A stretch of 47,629 nucleotides of DNA from Lachnospiraceae bacterium (GTDB lineage Bacteria; Bacillota; Clostridia; Lachnospirales; Lachnospiraceae): the NCBI GenBank assembly GCA_017440375.1, contig JAFSHK010000016.1:1-47629 (forward strand), given 5' to 3'. The notes under the pieces are model-generated. The model was not told the DNA's origin, did no database searches, and was given only the letters and a program-made list of their open reading frames with translations. Within the stretch, counting starts at the first letter, position 1; each line of letters starts with the position of its first letter. Below, in pieces: positions 24,758-34,248 of the stretch. The position numbers and the translations under genes were made by a program.

Positions 24758-25432
24758 CTAAAACCTTGCTGTTAGCAATTCCCCACGTAATGTCTTATCT
24801 ATTTGATGTAGCTTTCCATCCTTCATAACATACAAACTATCACAAAGTGAAAGCTCGCTTTCTTCATGTGTTGTAATAATAACCGTTCCTTTTCTCTCCA
24901 GATAAATCTGTAGATAGCGTTTAATATCTTCCTTGCATACCAAATCAAGTGCTGCACTTGGCTCATCCAAAATCAATATTGGGGGCATCCCTGCCATTGC
25001 AATTCCTATACTGACTCGTTTCTTCATGCCACCCGATAATTTGGAAACTGACATTTTTATAAACTCCGAAATGCCTAAAACCTGCAAAAAACCTTCTTCT
25101 AATTCTCCCTCTAATTCTTTCTTATTCGGATACCATAATCTCAGATTGTCATAAACGCTAAGCTCCGGAAGCAATGGATTTTCCTGTGGAACATATCCCA
25201 CCATTTTGGCAAAAACTTTTCGGTTCGCCAAAGCATCCTTTCCGTAATAATTAATGCTTCCTGTTTTGGGTCGTAATACCCCTGCCATAGTGGAAAGCAA
25301 TGTTGACTTCCCGCAACCATTTGGTCCAACAATTCCTATACATTCACCACGTTCCGCCGATAAACTGAGTCCGTCTAAAATTTGCTTTTTCCCATATGCG
25401 ATTGATAGATTATCTATTTCTATCATTTTCAT
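24758..25432 (-). CDS. ABC transporter ATP-binding protein
   Basis: A 224-residue ATPase with Walker A GPNGCGKST (~36-44), Q-loop near GYVPQENPLLP, signature LSGGMKKRVSIG, Walker B ILILDEPSAALD and the switch His in IITTHEE. It is of the ABC-2 exporter type. No permease is adjacent; the closest orphan permeases are at 18949-21257, beyond the PAS-like gene, MATE gene and MITE copy 2. The start could be the ATG at 25432 or at 25426; AGGA upstream fits both. Confidence 0.9.
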   Translation of the reverse strand: MKMIEIDNLSIAYGKKQILDGLSLSAERGECIGIVGPNGCGKSTLLSTMAGVLRPKTGSINYYGKDALANRKVFAKMVGYVPQENPLLPELSVYDNLRLWYPNKKELEGELEEGFLQVLGISEFIKMSVSKLSGGMKKRVSIGIAMAGMPPILILDEPSAALDLVCKEDIKRYLQIYLERKGTVIITTHEESELSLCDSLYVMKDGKLHQIDKTLRGELLTARF

Positions 25433-25542
25433 CTATCCTGTTTACTCTTTTCACTTTAATATTTGTCTTCGTGTTTTTATTTAAAAATACAGCAAATAAT
25501 ACTTTCTTCCTACTAATAGAATACCATATTTTCAGATAAAAG

Positions 25543-25574
25543 AAAACGGTCAGACTAAATTGTCTGACCGTTTT
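25543..25574 (-). terminator. Bidirectional rho-independent terminator of the butyrate operon
   Basis: A 10-bp perfect stem ACGGTCAGAC/GTCTGACCGT with a 6-nt loop, followed on the minus strand by TTTTCTTTT and on the plus strand by TTTT. It ends the transcript after etfA. Confidence 0.9.
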
Positions 25575-25598
25575 GTATGTTCATTATGATAACAAAAC

Positions 25599-26645
25599 TT
25601 ATTTAGCAGCAGCAATTGCAGCTTTTAAGCTTTCTGTTAACTTCGGAACGATTTTGTTCAAGTCACCTACGATACCGTAATCAGCAACATCGAAAATCGG
25701 AGCATCTTCATCCTTGTTGATTGCAACAATGATATCAGATTCTTCCATACCTGCAACGTGCTGGATAGCACCGGAAATACCGATTGCAAAGTATACGTTA
25801 GGACGAACTGTTTTACCAGTCTGACCAACCTGTAAATCTCTTGGTTTCCAACCAGCATCAACTACTGCACGGGAACAACTTACTGTACCACCAAGTACTT
25901 CTGCAAGGTCTTCCAAAATCTTGAAGTTCTCAGGAGTTCCAACACCACGACCACCGGATACAAGAATCTTAGCATCCATGATATCTACTGTGTCTGTTAC
26001 TGCTTTCACAACTTCTAAGATTTCTACATATTTGTTGTCTGGAGTAAATCCAGGATTGAACTCTTCTACAACTGCTTTAGCGCCTTTGATTGGCTCAATT
26101 TTCTGCATAACACCTGCACGAACTGTAGCCATCTGAGGACGGTTGTAAGGACATGCGATAGTAGCGATTGTGTTACCACCGAATGCAGGACGAGTCATAA
26201 GCAACTGATTGTGTAACTGTTCCTGTCCTGGAATTGCCTGTAATGGGAAATCACCAATTTCAAGAACTGTACAGTCTGCTGTAAGACCTGTAGCTACTCT
26301 TGCAGAAACTCTAGGACCTAAATCTCTACCGATTGCTGTAGCACCAACCAATACGATTTCCGGTTTGTACTGATTAATGATAGAGGATAATGCATGTGCA
26401 TAAGGTTCTGTTCTATATTCTTTTAATTCAGGATCATCTACAACGATGACTTTATCAGCACCATACTCTGCGAGCTGGTCTGCAAGTCCTTTAACACCTG
26501 AACCTAACAGCATAGCTGTTACATCTGTATTTAAATCTTTTGCAAGGTCTTTTGCTTTTCCAAGTAATTCTAATGCAATACTGCTGATTTCATTGTCTAC
26601 CTGCTGTGCAAAGACATAAACTCCCTTGTATTCTTCTAAATTCAT
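25599..26645 (-). CDS. etfA: Electron transfer flavoprotein alpha subunit
   Basis: A 348-residue EtfA from [15 protein letters not shown] codons 4 residues earlier are less likely. The N-terminal domain has [19 protein letters not shown], and the C-terminal FAD domain has [33 protein letters not shown] and the [15 protein letters not shown] motif. With EtfB and Bcd it forms the bifurcating complex that couples crotonyl-CoA reduction by NADH to ferredoxin reduction. It is the last gene of the operon, 26 nt after etfB, with a strong terminator behind it. Confidence 0.95.
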   Translation of the reverse strand: MNLEEYKGVYVFAQQVDNEISSIALELLGKAKDLAKDLNTDVTAMLLGSGVKGLADQLAEYGADKVIVVDDPELKEYRTEPYAHALSSIINQYKPEIVLVGATAIGRDLGPRVSARVATGLTADCTVLEIGDFPLQAIPGQEQLHNQLLMTRPAFGGNTIATIACPYNRPQMATVRAGVMQKIEPIKGAKAVVEEFNPGFTPDNKYVEILEVVKAVTDTVDIMDAKILVSGGRGVGTPENFKILEDLAEVLGGTVSCSRAVVDAGWKPRDLQVGQTGKTVRPNVYFAIGISGAIQHVAGMEESDIIVAINKDEDAPIFDVADYGIVGDLNKIVPKLTESLKAAIAAAK

Positions 26646-26671
26646 CGTATTCACCACTCTTCCTTTACCTG

Positions 26672-27454
26672 TTAGATAACATGTTTTTCTTTTAACTTGT
26701 CAACAATGTAGCTTACTGCTTCATCTGGATCCAGAGTAACCTTTTCACCGGCACCCTTTCTTACCTTATCGGATGCTTTCGCAATCTTTGTAGGTGAACC
26801 CTTAAGACCTAAGTTAGCATCATCAACATCTTTTAAGTCTGCTCTGCCCCAAACAGTGATTTCTTCTTTGTATGCATCGAAGATTCCACCCGGAGTCATG
26901 TAACGAGGCTCATTTAATTCGGAAAGTGCTGTAATCAGACAAGGCATTTTAGCTTTTACTACATGATATCTGTCCTCATACTGACGTTCAACGATAACAC
27001 TGTCACCTTCAATTTTGATATCCTGTGCATAAGAGATTACAGGAATATCAAGATGCTCAGAAATCTGAGGACCAACCTGAGCTGTATCACCATCGATAGC
27101 CTGACGACCTGTGATGATTAAATCATAATCGATATTTCTAAGTGCACCTGCAAGAGTTGTAGATGTTGCCCATGTATCTGCACCACCAAGTACTCTATCT
27201 GTTACAAGAATACCTTTGTCTGCTCCCATAGCCATAGCTTCACGAAGAACTTCTTCTGCTTTAGGAAGACCCATAGTTAAAACTGTAACTTCTGCGCCAT
27301 ACTGATCTTTTAATCTAAGTGCTGCTTCTAAACCTGCTTTATCATCAGGGTTCATAATTGTAAGCATTGCACCTCTGTCTAATGTACCATCTGGATTGAA
27401 CTTTACGCCACCCTTTGTATCAGGTACCTGTTTAATACAAACAACGATTTTCAT
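26672..27454 (-). CDS. etfB: Electron transfer flavoprotein beta subunit
   Basis: A 260-residue EtfB with KIVVCIKQVPDT at the N-terminus, NPDDKAGLEAALRLKD, the nucleotide-binding loop GRQAIDGDTAQVGPQ and the family signature VKAKMPCLITALSELNEPRY. In bifurcating ETFs this subunit carries the FAD that accepts electrons from NADH. AAAGGAG lies upstream. It is 42 nt after bcd and 26 nt before etfA, in the usual butyrate operon order. Confidence 0.96.
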   Translation of the reverse strand: MKIVVCIKQVPDTKGGVKFNPDGTLDRGAMLTIMNPDDKAGLEAALRLKDQYGAEVTVLTMGLPKAEEVLREAMAMGADKGILVTDRVLGGADTWATSTTLAGALRNIDYDLIITGRQAIDGDTAQVGPQISEHLDIPVISYAQDIKIEGDSVIVERQYEDRYHVVKAKMPCLITALSELNEPRYMTPGGIFDAYKEEITVWGRADLKDVDDANLGLKGSPTKIAKASDKVRKGAGEKVTLDPDEAVSYIVDKLKEKHVI

Positions 27455-27496
27455 CGATTTTTTCTCCTTTACCTTATTTTTCTATCGCCAATGTGA

Positions 27497-28663
27497 TTAT
27501 TTCAAAAGAGCTCCAGAAATAACCATACGCTGAACTTCACTTGTTCCTTCGTAGATTTCTGTAATCTTAGCATCACGCATCATACGCTCAACGTCGTATT
27601 CTCTGATGTAACCATAACCACCATGTAACTGAACAGCTTTTGTTGTTACTTCCATAGCAACTTCTGCTGCATATAATTTAGCCATAGCTGCTTCTGTAGA
27701 ATAAGAAACTTTTGGATTTGTAGCATATTCTGCTTTCTTCATAGCTGCTTTGTATACTAACATCTTAGCAGCTTCTACTTTAGTAGCCATATCAGCTAAC
27801 TGGAACTGTGTATTCTGGAAAGCACCGATTGCTCTACCGAACTGTTTTCTTTCTTTTACATATTCGATAGTTGTTTCAAGTGCGCCTTCTGCAAGACCAA
27901 GTGCCTGTGCAGCGATACCGATACGTCCACCATCTAATGTATGCATAGCGATAGCAAAGCCTTTACCCTTCTGTCCTAATAAGTTGTCCTTCGGGATACG
28001 GCAATCTGTAAAGATAAGTTCGTATGTGGATGAACCACGGATACCCATCTTGTTTTCTTTTGTACCGAAAGTAAATCCTGGTGTTCCTTTTTCAACGATG
28101 AATGCGGAGATTTCTTTGGATAATCTGCCACGTTTCTCAACAACACCTGTAATAGCGAAGATAACATAAACGTCTGCCTCTTTACCATTTGTGATAAAGC
28201 ATTTAGAACCGTTTAATACCCACTCATCACCATCAAGCACAGCTTTTGTCTGCTGTCCCTGTGCATCTGTACCAGCACCTGGCTCAGTTAAACCGAAAGC
28301 ACCTAATTTTTCACCTTTTGCAAGTGGAATCAAGTATTTCTGTTTCTGCTCTTCTGTACCGTAAGTCTGAATTGGGTCGCAGCAAAGGGATGTATGTGCA
28401 GATACAATAACACCTGTAGTACCACATACTTTGGAAAGTTCTTCAACACACATAGCATATGTTAAAGGATCACATCCTTGTCCACCATATTCCTTCGGAA
28501 CCGGAATTCCGAGGAAGCCGTTTTTAGCCATTTTTTCAACAGTTGCTCTTGGGAAAGTTTCTGTCTCATCTACCTCTTGAGCGAGAGGTTTTACTTCTTT
28601 TTCAGCGAACTCTTTGAAAAGAGAGCGCACCATTTCATGCTCTTTGCTTAAAGTAAAATCCAT
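27497..28663 (-). CDS. bcd: Butyryl-CoA dehydrogenase
   Basis: A 388-residue acyl-CoA dehydrogenase. It has GAFGLTEPGAGTDAQG in the middle domain, the C-terminal RKQFGRAIGAFQNTQFQLADM, and IYEGTSEVQRMVISG carrying the catalytic Glu typical of short-chain enzymes. It reduces crotonyl-CoA to butyryl-CoA with EtfAB. GGAGG precedes the start. It lies 73 nt after hbd. Family length and context leave little doubt. Confidence 0.96.
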   Translation of the reverse strand: MDFTLSKEHEMVRSLFKEFAEKEVKPLAQEVDETETFPRATVEKMAKNGFLGIPVPKEYGGQGCDPLTYAMCVEELSKVCGTTGVIVSAHTSLCCDPIQTYGTEEQKQKYLIPLAKGEKLGAFGLTEPGAGTDAQGQQTKAVLDGDEWVLNGSKCFITNGKEADVYVIFAITGVVEKRGRLSKEISAFIVEKGTPGFTFGTKENKMGIRGSSTYELIFTDCRIPKDNLLGQKGKGFAIAMHTLDGGRIGIAAQALGLAEGALETTIEYVKERKQFGRAIGAFQNTQFQLADMATKVEAAKMLVYKAAMKKAEYATNPKVSYSTEAAMAKLYAAEVAMEVTTKAVQLHGGYGYIREYDVERMMRDAKITEIYEGTSEVQRMVISGALLK

Positions 28664-28736
28664 GATTGTTTATTCCTCCATGTTTATTATTTATAGTCTG
28701 TTTCATCATGCAAACAGACCTAAAACACTATGTTTT

Positions 28737-29576
28737 TTATTTTGAATAATCAAAGAATCCAATGCCTGTCTTCTTACCAAGTTTCTTCTCTTCAACCATT
28801 TTCTTTAAAAGTGGCTGTGGAGCATATTTCTCGTCTTTTGTCTCATTGTAAAGAACTTCCATAATAGCAAGACAGATATCAAGACCGATTAAATCACCTA
28901 AGTGAAGAGGTCCCATTGGATGAGATGCACCAAGCTGCATAGCGATATCAATATCTTCTGCAGAAGCTGTACCTGCTGCCAAAACACCGATTGCTTCATT
29001 AATCATCGGAATTAAAATTCTGTTTACAACAAATCCCGGAGCTTCTTTCACTTCAACCGGAGTCTTACCAATTTCTGTTGCAATAGCTTTGATTTTATCA
29101 ACCATTTCCTGAGGTGTATTTTCACCTTTGATTACTTCTACCAATTTCATTCTGTCAGCCGGATTGAAGAAGTGCATACCAATCATAGGTCTGTCAAGTC
29201 CTTCACCGATTTTTGTAATGGAAAGAGAGGATGTGTTGGATGCAAACATACAATCTTTTTTCACGATTCCCATTAACTCTTTGAAGATATTCTGTTTGAT
29301 TTCAAGGTTCTCAAGAGCAACCTCAACAACTAAATCACAATCTGCACAGATGCTGTTAAGGCCTGTTGAGATTTTGCCCATAATTTCATCTGCTTTTTCT
29401 TTTGTGATTTTTTCTTTTCCAACAAGGAAATCCATATTTTTCTGGATTTTTGCCTTGCCGCCTTCTGCATATTCTTCTTTGATGTCGCAAAGGCAAACTT
29501 CATATCCGTCTGTCATTGCAAATGCCTGTGCAATACCGGAACCCATTGTTCCTGCACCAATAATACCTACCTTCAT
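28737..29576 (-). CDS. hbd: 3-hydroxybutyryl-CoA dehydrogenase
   Basis: A 279-residue NAD(P)-dependent enzyme that interconverts acetoacetyl-CoA and 3-hydroxybutyryl-CoA. The Rossmann motif GAGTMGSGIAQAFA is at residues ~7-20, the catalytic region is ASNTSSLSITKIG and GMHFFNPADRMKLVEVI (catalytic His), and the C-terminal helical domain has GFVVNRILIPMINEA. AGGAGG precedes the ATG. It lies 55 nt after crt and precedes bcd. Confidence 0.96.
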   Translation of the reverse strand: MKVGIIGAGTMGSGIAQAFAMTDGYEVCLCDIKEEYAEGGKAKIQKNMDFLVGKEKITKEKADEIMGKISTGLNSICADCDLVVEVALENLEIKQNIFKELMGIVKKDCMFASNTSSLSITKIGEGLDRPMIGMHFFNPADRMKLVEVIKGENTPQEMVDKIKAIATEIGKTPVEVKEAPGFVVNRILIPMINEAIGVLAAGTASAEDIDIAMQLGASHPMGPLHLGDLIGLDICLAIMEVLYNETKDEKYAPQPLLKKMVEEKKLGKKTGIGFFDYSK

Positions 29577-29631
29577 GGTAAATCCTCCTATATATTTTAT
29601 TTGTTATAATAGATGACCTCATCTATTTTGA

Positions 29632-30417
29632 TTACGCATTCTTGAATGGCTCTTTCACTTTGTCTTTATTTTTATCTAAGAAAAATGCCATACCGTATTT
29701 CTGATCTTCTGTTTCAAAGCAGTCACCGAATAATTTTTCTTCAATTACAAGAGCTTCGTCCATACCAACTTCTAAACCGTCATTGATAGCTTTCTTGCAG
29801 TTACGAACAGCGATTGGCGCATTTTTGGCGATACCTGCTGCCATTTTCTCTGCTGCTGCCATCAATTCTTCCTGTGGATATACAGCGTTAACAAGTCCGA
29901 TTCTTAAAGCTTCATCAGCTTTGATATTTCTTGCTGTATAAATCAACTGTTTTGCCATACCAGGGCTAACGAGTCTTGCAAGTCTCTGTGTTCCACCAAA
30001 ACCAGGTGTGATACCAAGACCAACTTCAGGCTGTCCGAAAACTGCGTTTTCAGAACAGATTCTGATATCACAGCTCATGGAAATCTCACATCCGCCACCA
30101 AGTGCAAATCCGTTGACTGCTGCAATAACAGGAATTGGGAATGTTTCCAATTTACGGAATACGTCGTTACCTTTTTTACCAAATGCTTCGCCTTCTGCTT
30201 TTGTTAATGTGCTCATCTCACCGATATCTGCACCGGCAACAAAAGATTTCTGTCCTGCACCTGTTAAAATAAGACATCTTACATTATCTAAATCTACTGC
30301 GTCCAAAGTTTTGTCAATTTCTTCCAAAACTGTAGAATTTAATGCATTTAATGCTTTCTCACGGTTGATAGTAATGATTCCTACCTGACCCTTTACTTCA
30401 TATAAAACAAATTCCAT
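29632..30417 (-). CDS. crt: 3-hydroxybutyryl-CoA dehydratase (crotonase)
   Basis: A 261-residue enoyl-CoA hydratase. The oxyanion-hole segment is SFVAGADIGEM; the second is NGFALGGGCEISMSCDIR, followed by GQPEVGLGITPGFGGTQRL containing the catalytic Glu pair. It dehydrates 3-hydroxybutyryl-CoA to crotonyl-CoA. TAGGAG is upstream. The 102-nt gap to thl holds a long hairpin and a palindrome. Confidence 0.96.
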   Translation of the reverse strand: MEFVLYEVKGQVGIITINREKALNALNSTVLEEIDKTLDAVDLDNVRCLILTGAGQKSFVAGADIGEMSTLTKAEGEAFGKKGNDVFRKLETFPIPVIAAVNGFALGGGCEISMSCDIRICSENAVFGQPEVGLGITPGFGGTQRLARLVSPGMAKQLIYTARNIKADEALRIGLVNAVYPQEELMAAAEKMAAGIAKNAPIAVRNCKKAINDGLEVGMDEALVIEEKLFGDCFETEDQKYGMAFFLDKNKDKVKEPFKNA

Positions 30418-30448
30418 GATTTTTTCTCCTATTTTTTATTATATCAAG

Positions 30449-30507
30449 TACGAAGTTGTAGTGATTCTTAGGCAGTGTACTTTGCTGCCTTAGAATTACT
30501 CTTCGTA
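30449..30507 (-). promoter_or_regulatory. Long intercistronic hairpin between thl and crt
   Basis: An outer stem (TACGAAG/CTTCGTA) and an inner stem (GTAATTCTAAGGCAG / CTGCCTAAGAATCAC, one or two mismatches) close a 9-nt loop. There is no T run after it, so it is unlikely to be a full terminator. It could set the relative stability of the thl and crt parts of the mRNA or act as a processing site. Confidence 0.6.
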
Positions 30508-30531
30508 TATGAAGGTTAACTAACCTTCATA
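30508..30531. promoter_or_regulatory. 24-nt palindrome spanning the thl stop codon
   Basis: TATGAAGGTTA and its complement TAACCTTCATA are separated by only 2 nt; the TAG stop of thl lies at the centre. It directly abuts the intercistronic hairpin. Confidence 0.6.
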
Positions 30532-31707
30532 TTTTTCGACGATTGTAGAGCAGCCCATACCGCCACCGATACACAGTGTAGCAAGACCTTTCTTAGCGTC
30601 CTTAGCTTCCATCTCATGAAGCAATGTTACAAGGATACGGCATCCGGATGCTCCAACAGGATGTCCAAGTGCGATGGCACCACCGTTTGGATTAAGCTGT
30701 TTGTCCACATCGATACCAAGATCTTTTCCAACTGCAACAGACTGTGCTGCAAATGCTTCGTTTGCTTCGATAATATCAAAGTCTTCAATCTTATAACCTG
30801 TTTTCTCCATAACTTTCTTAGTGGAAGCAACTGGACCGATACCCATAACTTCAGGTCTTACACCTGCAAGTGCGCCACCTACCCATGTAGCCATAGGAGT
30901 AACACCAAGTTCTTTTGCTTTCTCTTCACTCATAACAACAATCGCTGCTGCACCATCGTTGATACCGGATGCATTACCTGCTGTTACGAAACCATCCGGA
31001 TTAATGGTACGAAGTTTCTGAAGTCCTTCGATTGTAGAGCCTGCACGAGGTCCTTCGTCAACTTTGAATTCAACCATTTCTTTTTTCTTTTTAATCATAA
31101 CCGGTACGATTTCTTTATCAAAAGCACCGGATTTCTGAGCAGCTTCTGCTTTCTGCTGACTCTTTAATGCGAACTCATCTAATTCTTCACGAGTAAGTCC
31201 CCATTCTCTACAAATATTATCTGCTGTTGTAATCATATGATAGTTGTTAAATGCATCCCATAATGCATCATTTACCATTGTATCTACTAAAGTACCATTG
31301 TTCATTCTGTAACCATAACGAGCCTGTGGTACAGCATATGGTGCCATAGACATATTTTCCATACCGCCTGCAACAACGATGTCTGCATCACCTGCAATAA
31401 TCATCTGCGCAGCCATATTTACACAGTTCAAACCAGAACCACATACTACGTTAGCTGTAACAGCCGGTACTTCGATAGGAAGTCCTGCTTTAATAGAAGC
31501 CTGACGTGCAACGTTCTGTCCAAGACCAGCCTGGATAACACAACCCATATATACGTGGTCAACCTGCTCCGGTGCAACCCCAGCTCTGTTTAACGCTTCC
31601 TTAATAACGATTGCTCCCAACTCTGCTGCCGGTGTTGTGCTCAAAGAGCCACCCATTGTACCGATTGCTGTACGGCAAGCACCCGCTAAAACAACTTTTT
31701 TTGCCAT
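30520..31707 (-). CDS. thl: Acetyl-CoA C-acetyltransferase (thiolase)
   Basis: A 395-residue biosynthetic thiolase condensing two acetyl-CoA to acetoacetyl-CoA, the first step to butyrate. The ATG at 31707 ([13 protein letters not shown]) has GGAGG upstream; an earlier in-frame ATG at 31758 would add a basic, non-homologous leader. The nucleophilic Cys is in [11 protein letters not shown], and the active-site GHPVGASG and CIGGGMG are both present. It is the first gene of the operon, with its own promoter and a Rex-like site in its leader. Confidence 0.96.
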   Translation of the reverse strand: MAKKVVLAGACRTAIGTMGGSLSTTPAAELGAIVIKEALNRAGVAPEQVDHVYMGCVIQAGLGQNVARQASIKAGLPIEVPAVTANVVCGSGLNCVNMAAQMIIAGDADIVVAGGMENMSMAPYAVPQARYGYRMNNGTLVDTMVNDALWDAFNNYHMITTADNICREWGLTREELDEFALKSQQKAEAAQKSGAFDKEIVPVMIKKKKEMVEFKVDEGPRAGSTIEGLQKLRTINPDGFVTAGNASGINDGAAAIVVMSEEKAKELGVTPMATWVGGALAGVRPEVMGIGPVASTKKVMEKTGYKIEDFDIIEANEAFAAQSVAVGKDLGIDVDKQLNPNGGAIALGHPVGASGCRILVTLLHEMEAKDAKKGLATLCIGGGMGCSTIVEKYEG

Positions 31708-31761
31708 ATTTTCTTTCCTCCATTTTTTTATAAAATGCCTTTTTCTCGGGCTTTGCAATGA

Positions 31762-31779
31762 TTGTTATTTTTTTATCAT
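31762..31779. promoter_or_regulatory. Possible Rex operator in the butyrate operon leader
   Basis: TTGTTAT, four T, TTATCAT: 11 of 14 defined positions of the clostridial Rex consensus TTGTTAANNNNTTAACAA. It lies between the -10 element and the thl start. A wider inverted repeat (GCAATGAT/ATCATTGC) encloses it. Rex senses NADH/NAD and is known to control thl-crt-hbd operons in Clostridium. Confidence 0.4.
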
Positions 31780-31793
31780 TGCCCACTGCACCT

Positions 31794-31822
31794 ATTGTAA
31801 CATAGGGACATCTATTTTGCAA
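31794..31822 (-). promoter_or_regulatory. Sigma-A-type promoter of the butyrate operon
   Basis: On the minus strand TTGCAA (-35), 17 nt, TACAAT (-10), about 87 nt upstream of the thl start and 8 nt after the stop of the M23 gene. Confidence 0.7.
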
Positions 31823-31829
31823 TGGGCAA

Positions 31830-32975
31830 CTATTTTTCTTTCATATCATAAACCCTGTGCCATTCTTTTGTCTCCACTTCCTTCCAGACCTCACTGCGAT
31901 TGCGATATAAGAATTTTGTCAGTTCATAACAGTCTATCCAGATTTCATTGTCACTGTCTTTCTGTGATTCATCAAAAATAAGCTGTAATCCCCAGTGTAA
32001 ATGTACCACTTCGATATTATTCACATTTTCCTCTGTACTGTAACCGGTATGTCCCATATAGCCAATAACATCCCCCGCAGTTACAATACTGCCTTCTTCC
32101 AGACTTTTATTATACGGAAAATTCTGGCGCAGGTGCGCATAATAGTAGTAACGTTTGCCATCAAAGCTACGGATACCTATTCGCCAGCCGCCATATTGAT
32201 TCCAACCAAGTGCCTCTACCACACCGGATTCGATTGCGATAATCGGCGTGCCGATTTGCCCCATCATATCATGCCCCAGATGCGGTCTGGAATAGCCATA
32301 ACTTCTGGCAGAACCAAAATCATCATAATGACTGTATTCGAATCCCTTTGCAATTGGCGAAAAAGCTTTCAAACCGTAAAAATCCCGCCATTCTTTTGCC
32401 TGATGATTTCCACTTTGTACACTCTCACCCGTTTTAGAGTCCTGCTTTGCTGTACTGTCCTCGTCACTCCCTACCGGCACCTCCAATGAAAATTCTCCAA
32501 CCATACCGCCAAGCACCGCACGATATGCTTCTTCATAATAATCATAATACTCCATGTCTTTTGTCAACTTGGCAATCGTAGTTTCTTTTGCCTGCAATTT
32601 TTCCGCAGTTGCCTGTAACTCCGCCACACAACTTTTATCAAACTTGCCACCATGTCTTGCCCCAACGTAAGCAAGTAATTCAATCCAGTCCACATGCACC
32701 TCATCCCGATAGGATGCCACATCAAGTTCATATGCTTTTCCCAAGGCTTCACATGTTATGTTAAAATCTACCCATTTGATAAAATCTCCATCAGCAGATA
32801 CTTGTATCGCTTCTTGGTTTTCATTGTTTATACGAACCTCTTCTTGTGTTGTTTTTCCTATTTGTCTGTCTATCAGAATTTCTTTACAAAAAACCACACT
32901 GGCTGCCGCAAGTAACAGAAACAAGACCATTCCGTTTCCTCGTTTATCCTTCTTCCCCCATGCTCTTTTCTTCAT
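31830..32975 (-). CDS. Membrane-anchored M23 family metallopeptidase
   Basis: A 381-residue peptidase from the ATG at 32975, supported by GGCGGGG upstream and by a terminator that would lie inside any longer version. A basic start and a membrane anchor (~16-32) are followed by an acidic linker and an N-terminal domain (~60-170). The C-terminal LytM domain has RPHLGHDMMGQIGTPI (zinc ligands His and Asp) and VHLHWGLQ (H-x-H). YYYYAHL is the usual third motif (AHL). Such enzymes cut peptide cross-bridges of peptidoglycan; the anchored form recalls SpoIIQ-like and septal activators. All zinc ligands appear intact. Confidence 0.85.
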   Translation of the reverse strand: MKKRAWGKKDKRGNGMVLFLLLAAASVVFCKEILIDRQIGKTTQEEVRINNENQEAIQVSADGDFIKWVDFNITCEALGKAYELDVASYRDEVHVDWIELLAYVGARHGGKFDKSCVAELQATAEKLQAKETTIAKLTKDMEYYDYYEEAYRAVLGGMVGEFSLEVPVGSDEDSTAKQDSKTGESVQSGNHQAKEWRDFYGLKAFSPIAKGFEYSHYDDFGSARSYGYSRPHLGHDMMGQIGTPIIAIESGVVEALGWNQYGGWRIGIRSFDGKRYYYYAHLRQNFPYNKSLEEGSIVTAGDVIGYMGHTGYSTEENVNNIEVVHLHWGLQLIFDESQKDSDNEIWIDCYELTKFLYRNRSEVWKEVETKEWHRVYDMKEK

Positions 32976-33018
32976 AAAAATTCCCCGCCTATTACCATAC
33001 TTAACTAAAAAAATATAT

Positions 33019-33053
33019 GAAAAAAACCTGCGAGTTATGCGCCCGCAGGTTTT
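33019..33053 (-). terminator. Rho-independent terminator after the GT2-GtrA gene
   Basis: Stem AAACCTGCG/CGCAGGTTT with an 11-nt loop followed by TTTTTT on the minus strand, ~50 nt after the GT2-GtrA stop. Confidence 0.85.
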
Positions 33054-33103
33054 CATCAAATATTCTCTTAATAGTATTGTAATCGTTTCATACCAGCTTT
33101 TTC

Positions 33104-34174
33104 TTATTTCTTTTTGTAAACAAATTCTCTCTGAATCACGAAACTCAGGAAAAACAAGAATACATCCACCGGCATTTTTACTACCACCTCATAACCACCA
33201 ATCAGACCGAAGATTGCATTTACAAGGAAGGCACTGCAAAGCATTTGACAAATGGCAAGCAGGCAATACTTCACAGCCGTTGATGCCACATTGGCCTTGC
33301 TCTTAAAAACAACCTTGTAATTTATCATAAAATTATAAATAGCAGAAATCACACGCGCTAATACGGTTGCTCCTACAATATACGGCAATTCCTCAAAAAA
33401 TCCGGTTGCTCCCTGCAAAATTCGGCAGAAAAAGTTAAACAACAATAAATCTACCACACTGGAAGAAAGCGAAGAAAACAAAAACTTCCCAAAAATCATA
33501 TAAATTCGAATCGAATCCTTAATCGGATTAAAATGACTTGTTTTATTTTCTTCTATATATATCGTATCCACTTCCACTTCCTTAATTGGAACATTTTGGT
33601 TCTTTGTTTCAATCAGCATATTGGTTTCGTACTCAAAACGCTCTCCCTTCACATTCATCAATGTTTCCATAAAAGAGGTCGGAATCGCACGCAACCCTGT
33701 CTGTGTATCGGAAATAGATAAACCAATCAAATAGCCAAACACTTTTCTGGTACATTTATTTCCGAAACTAGAACGCATCGGAACATCTTTGGCATCAAAG
33801 TTGCGGCATCCAAGAATCAATGTATCCGGATTGTCCCCTAACTTCTTCATACATGCCAAAATATCCTTTGGTGTATGCTGACCGTCTGAATCTGCTGTCA
33901 CGCAACCTACCACATCCGAAAAATGCATCAGGCAATAATTAAACGCCGTCTTTAAGGCCCTTCCTTTTCCAAGATTGACCACATGAGTCAACACTCTGCA
34001 CCCTTCTATTCCTGAAACTTTTTCAAACAAATCACGATATTCTATGCCACTTCCATCATCCACCACAACAATATTTATAATACCTGCTTCTTTTAAATTC
34101 TGAAGCAGCGCAATCAGTTTTTCATCCGGTTCGTATGCTGGTATAATCACCGGTATCTCAAAATAAGAAGACAT
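33104..34174 (-). CDS. GT2 glycosyltransferase fused to a GtrA-like membrane domain
   Basis: A 356-residue fusion. The ATG at 34174 follows GGGAG. Residues ~5-220 are a family 2 glycosyltransferase of the polyprenyl-phosphate type: IPVIIPAYEPDEKL, VVVDDGSG, NLGKGRALKTAFN, TADSDGQHTPKD (the DxD-like centre) and SDTQTGLRAIPTSF. Residues ~235-356 form a four-span GtrA-like domain (FSSLSSSVVDLLLFNFF, YNFMINYKVVFK, QREFVYKKK). It should load a sugar onto a lipid carrier and help flip it. The GT-C-like protein 75 nt upstream is a candidate user of the lipid-linked sugar. Confidence 0.85.
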   Translation of the reverse strand: MSSYFEIPVIIPAYEPDEKLIALLQNLKEAGIINIVVVDDGSGIEYRDLFEKVSGIEGCRVLTHVVNLGKGRALKTAFNYCLMHFSDVVGCVTADSDGQHTPKDILACMKKLGDNPDTLILGCRNFDAKDVPMRSSFGNKCTRKVFGYLIGLSISDTQTGLRAIPTSFMETLMNVKGERFEYETNMLIETKNQNVPIKEVEVDTIYIEENKTSHFNPIKDSIRIYMIFGKFLFSSLSSSVVDLLLFNFFCRILQGATGFFEELPYIVGATVLARVISAIYNFMINYKVVFKSKANVASTAVKYCLLAICQMLCSAFLVNAIFGLIGGYEVVVKMPVDVFLFFLSFVIQREFVYKKK

Positions 34175-34248
34175 CAATCTCCCTTTCTTTTACTATCTAT
34201 TTTCGACGCATCCATCGCCTACTACTTCACATATCATCAGTTGAAACA

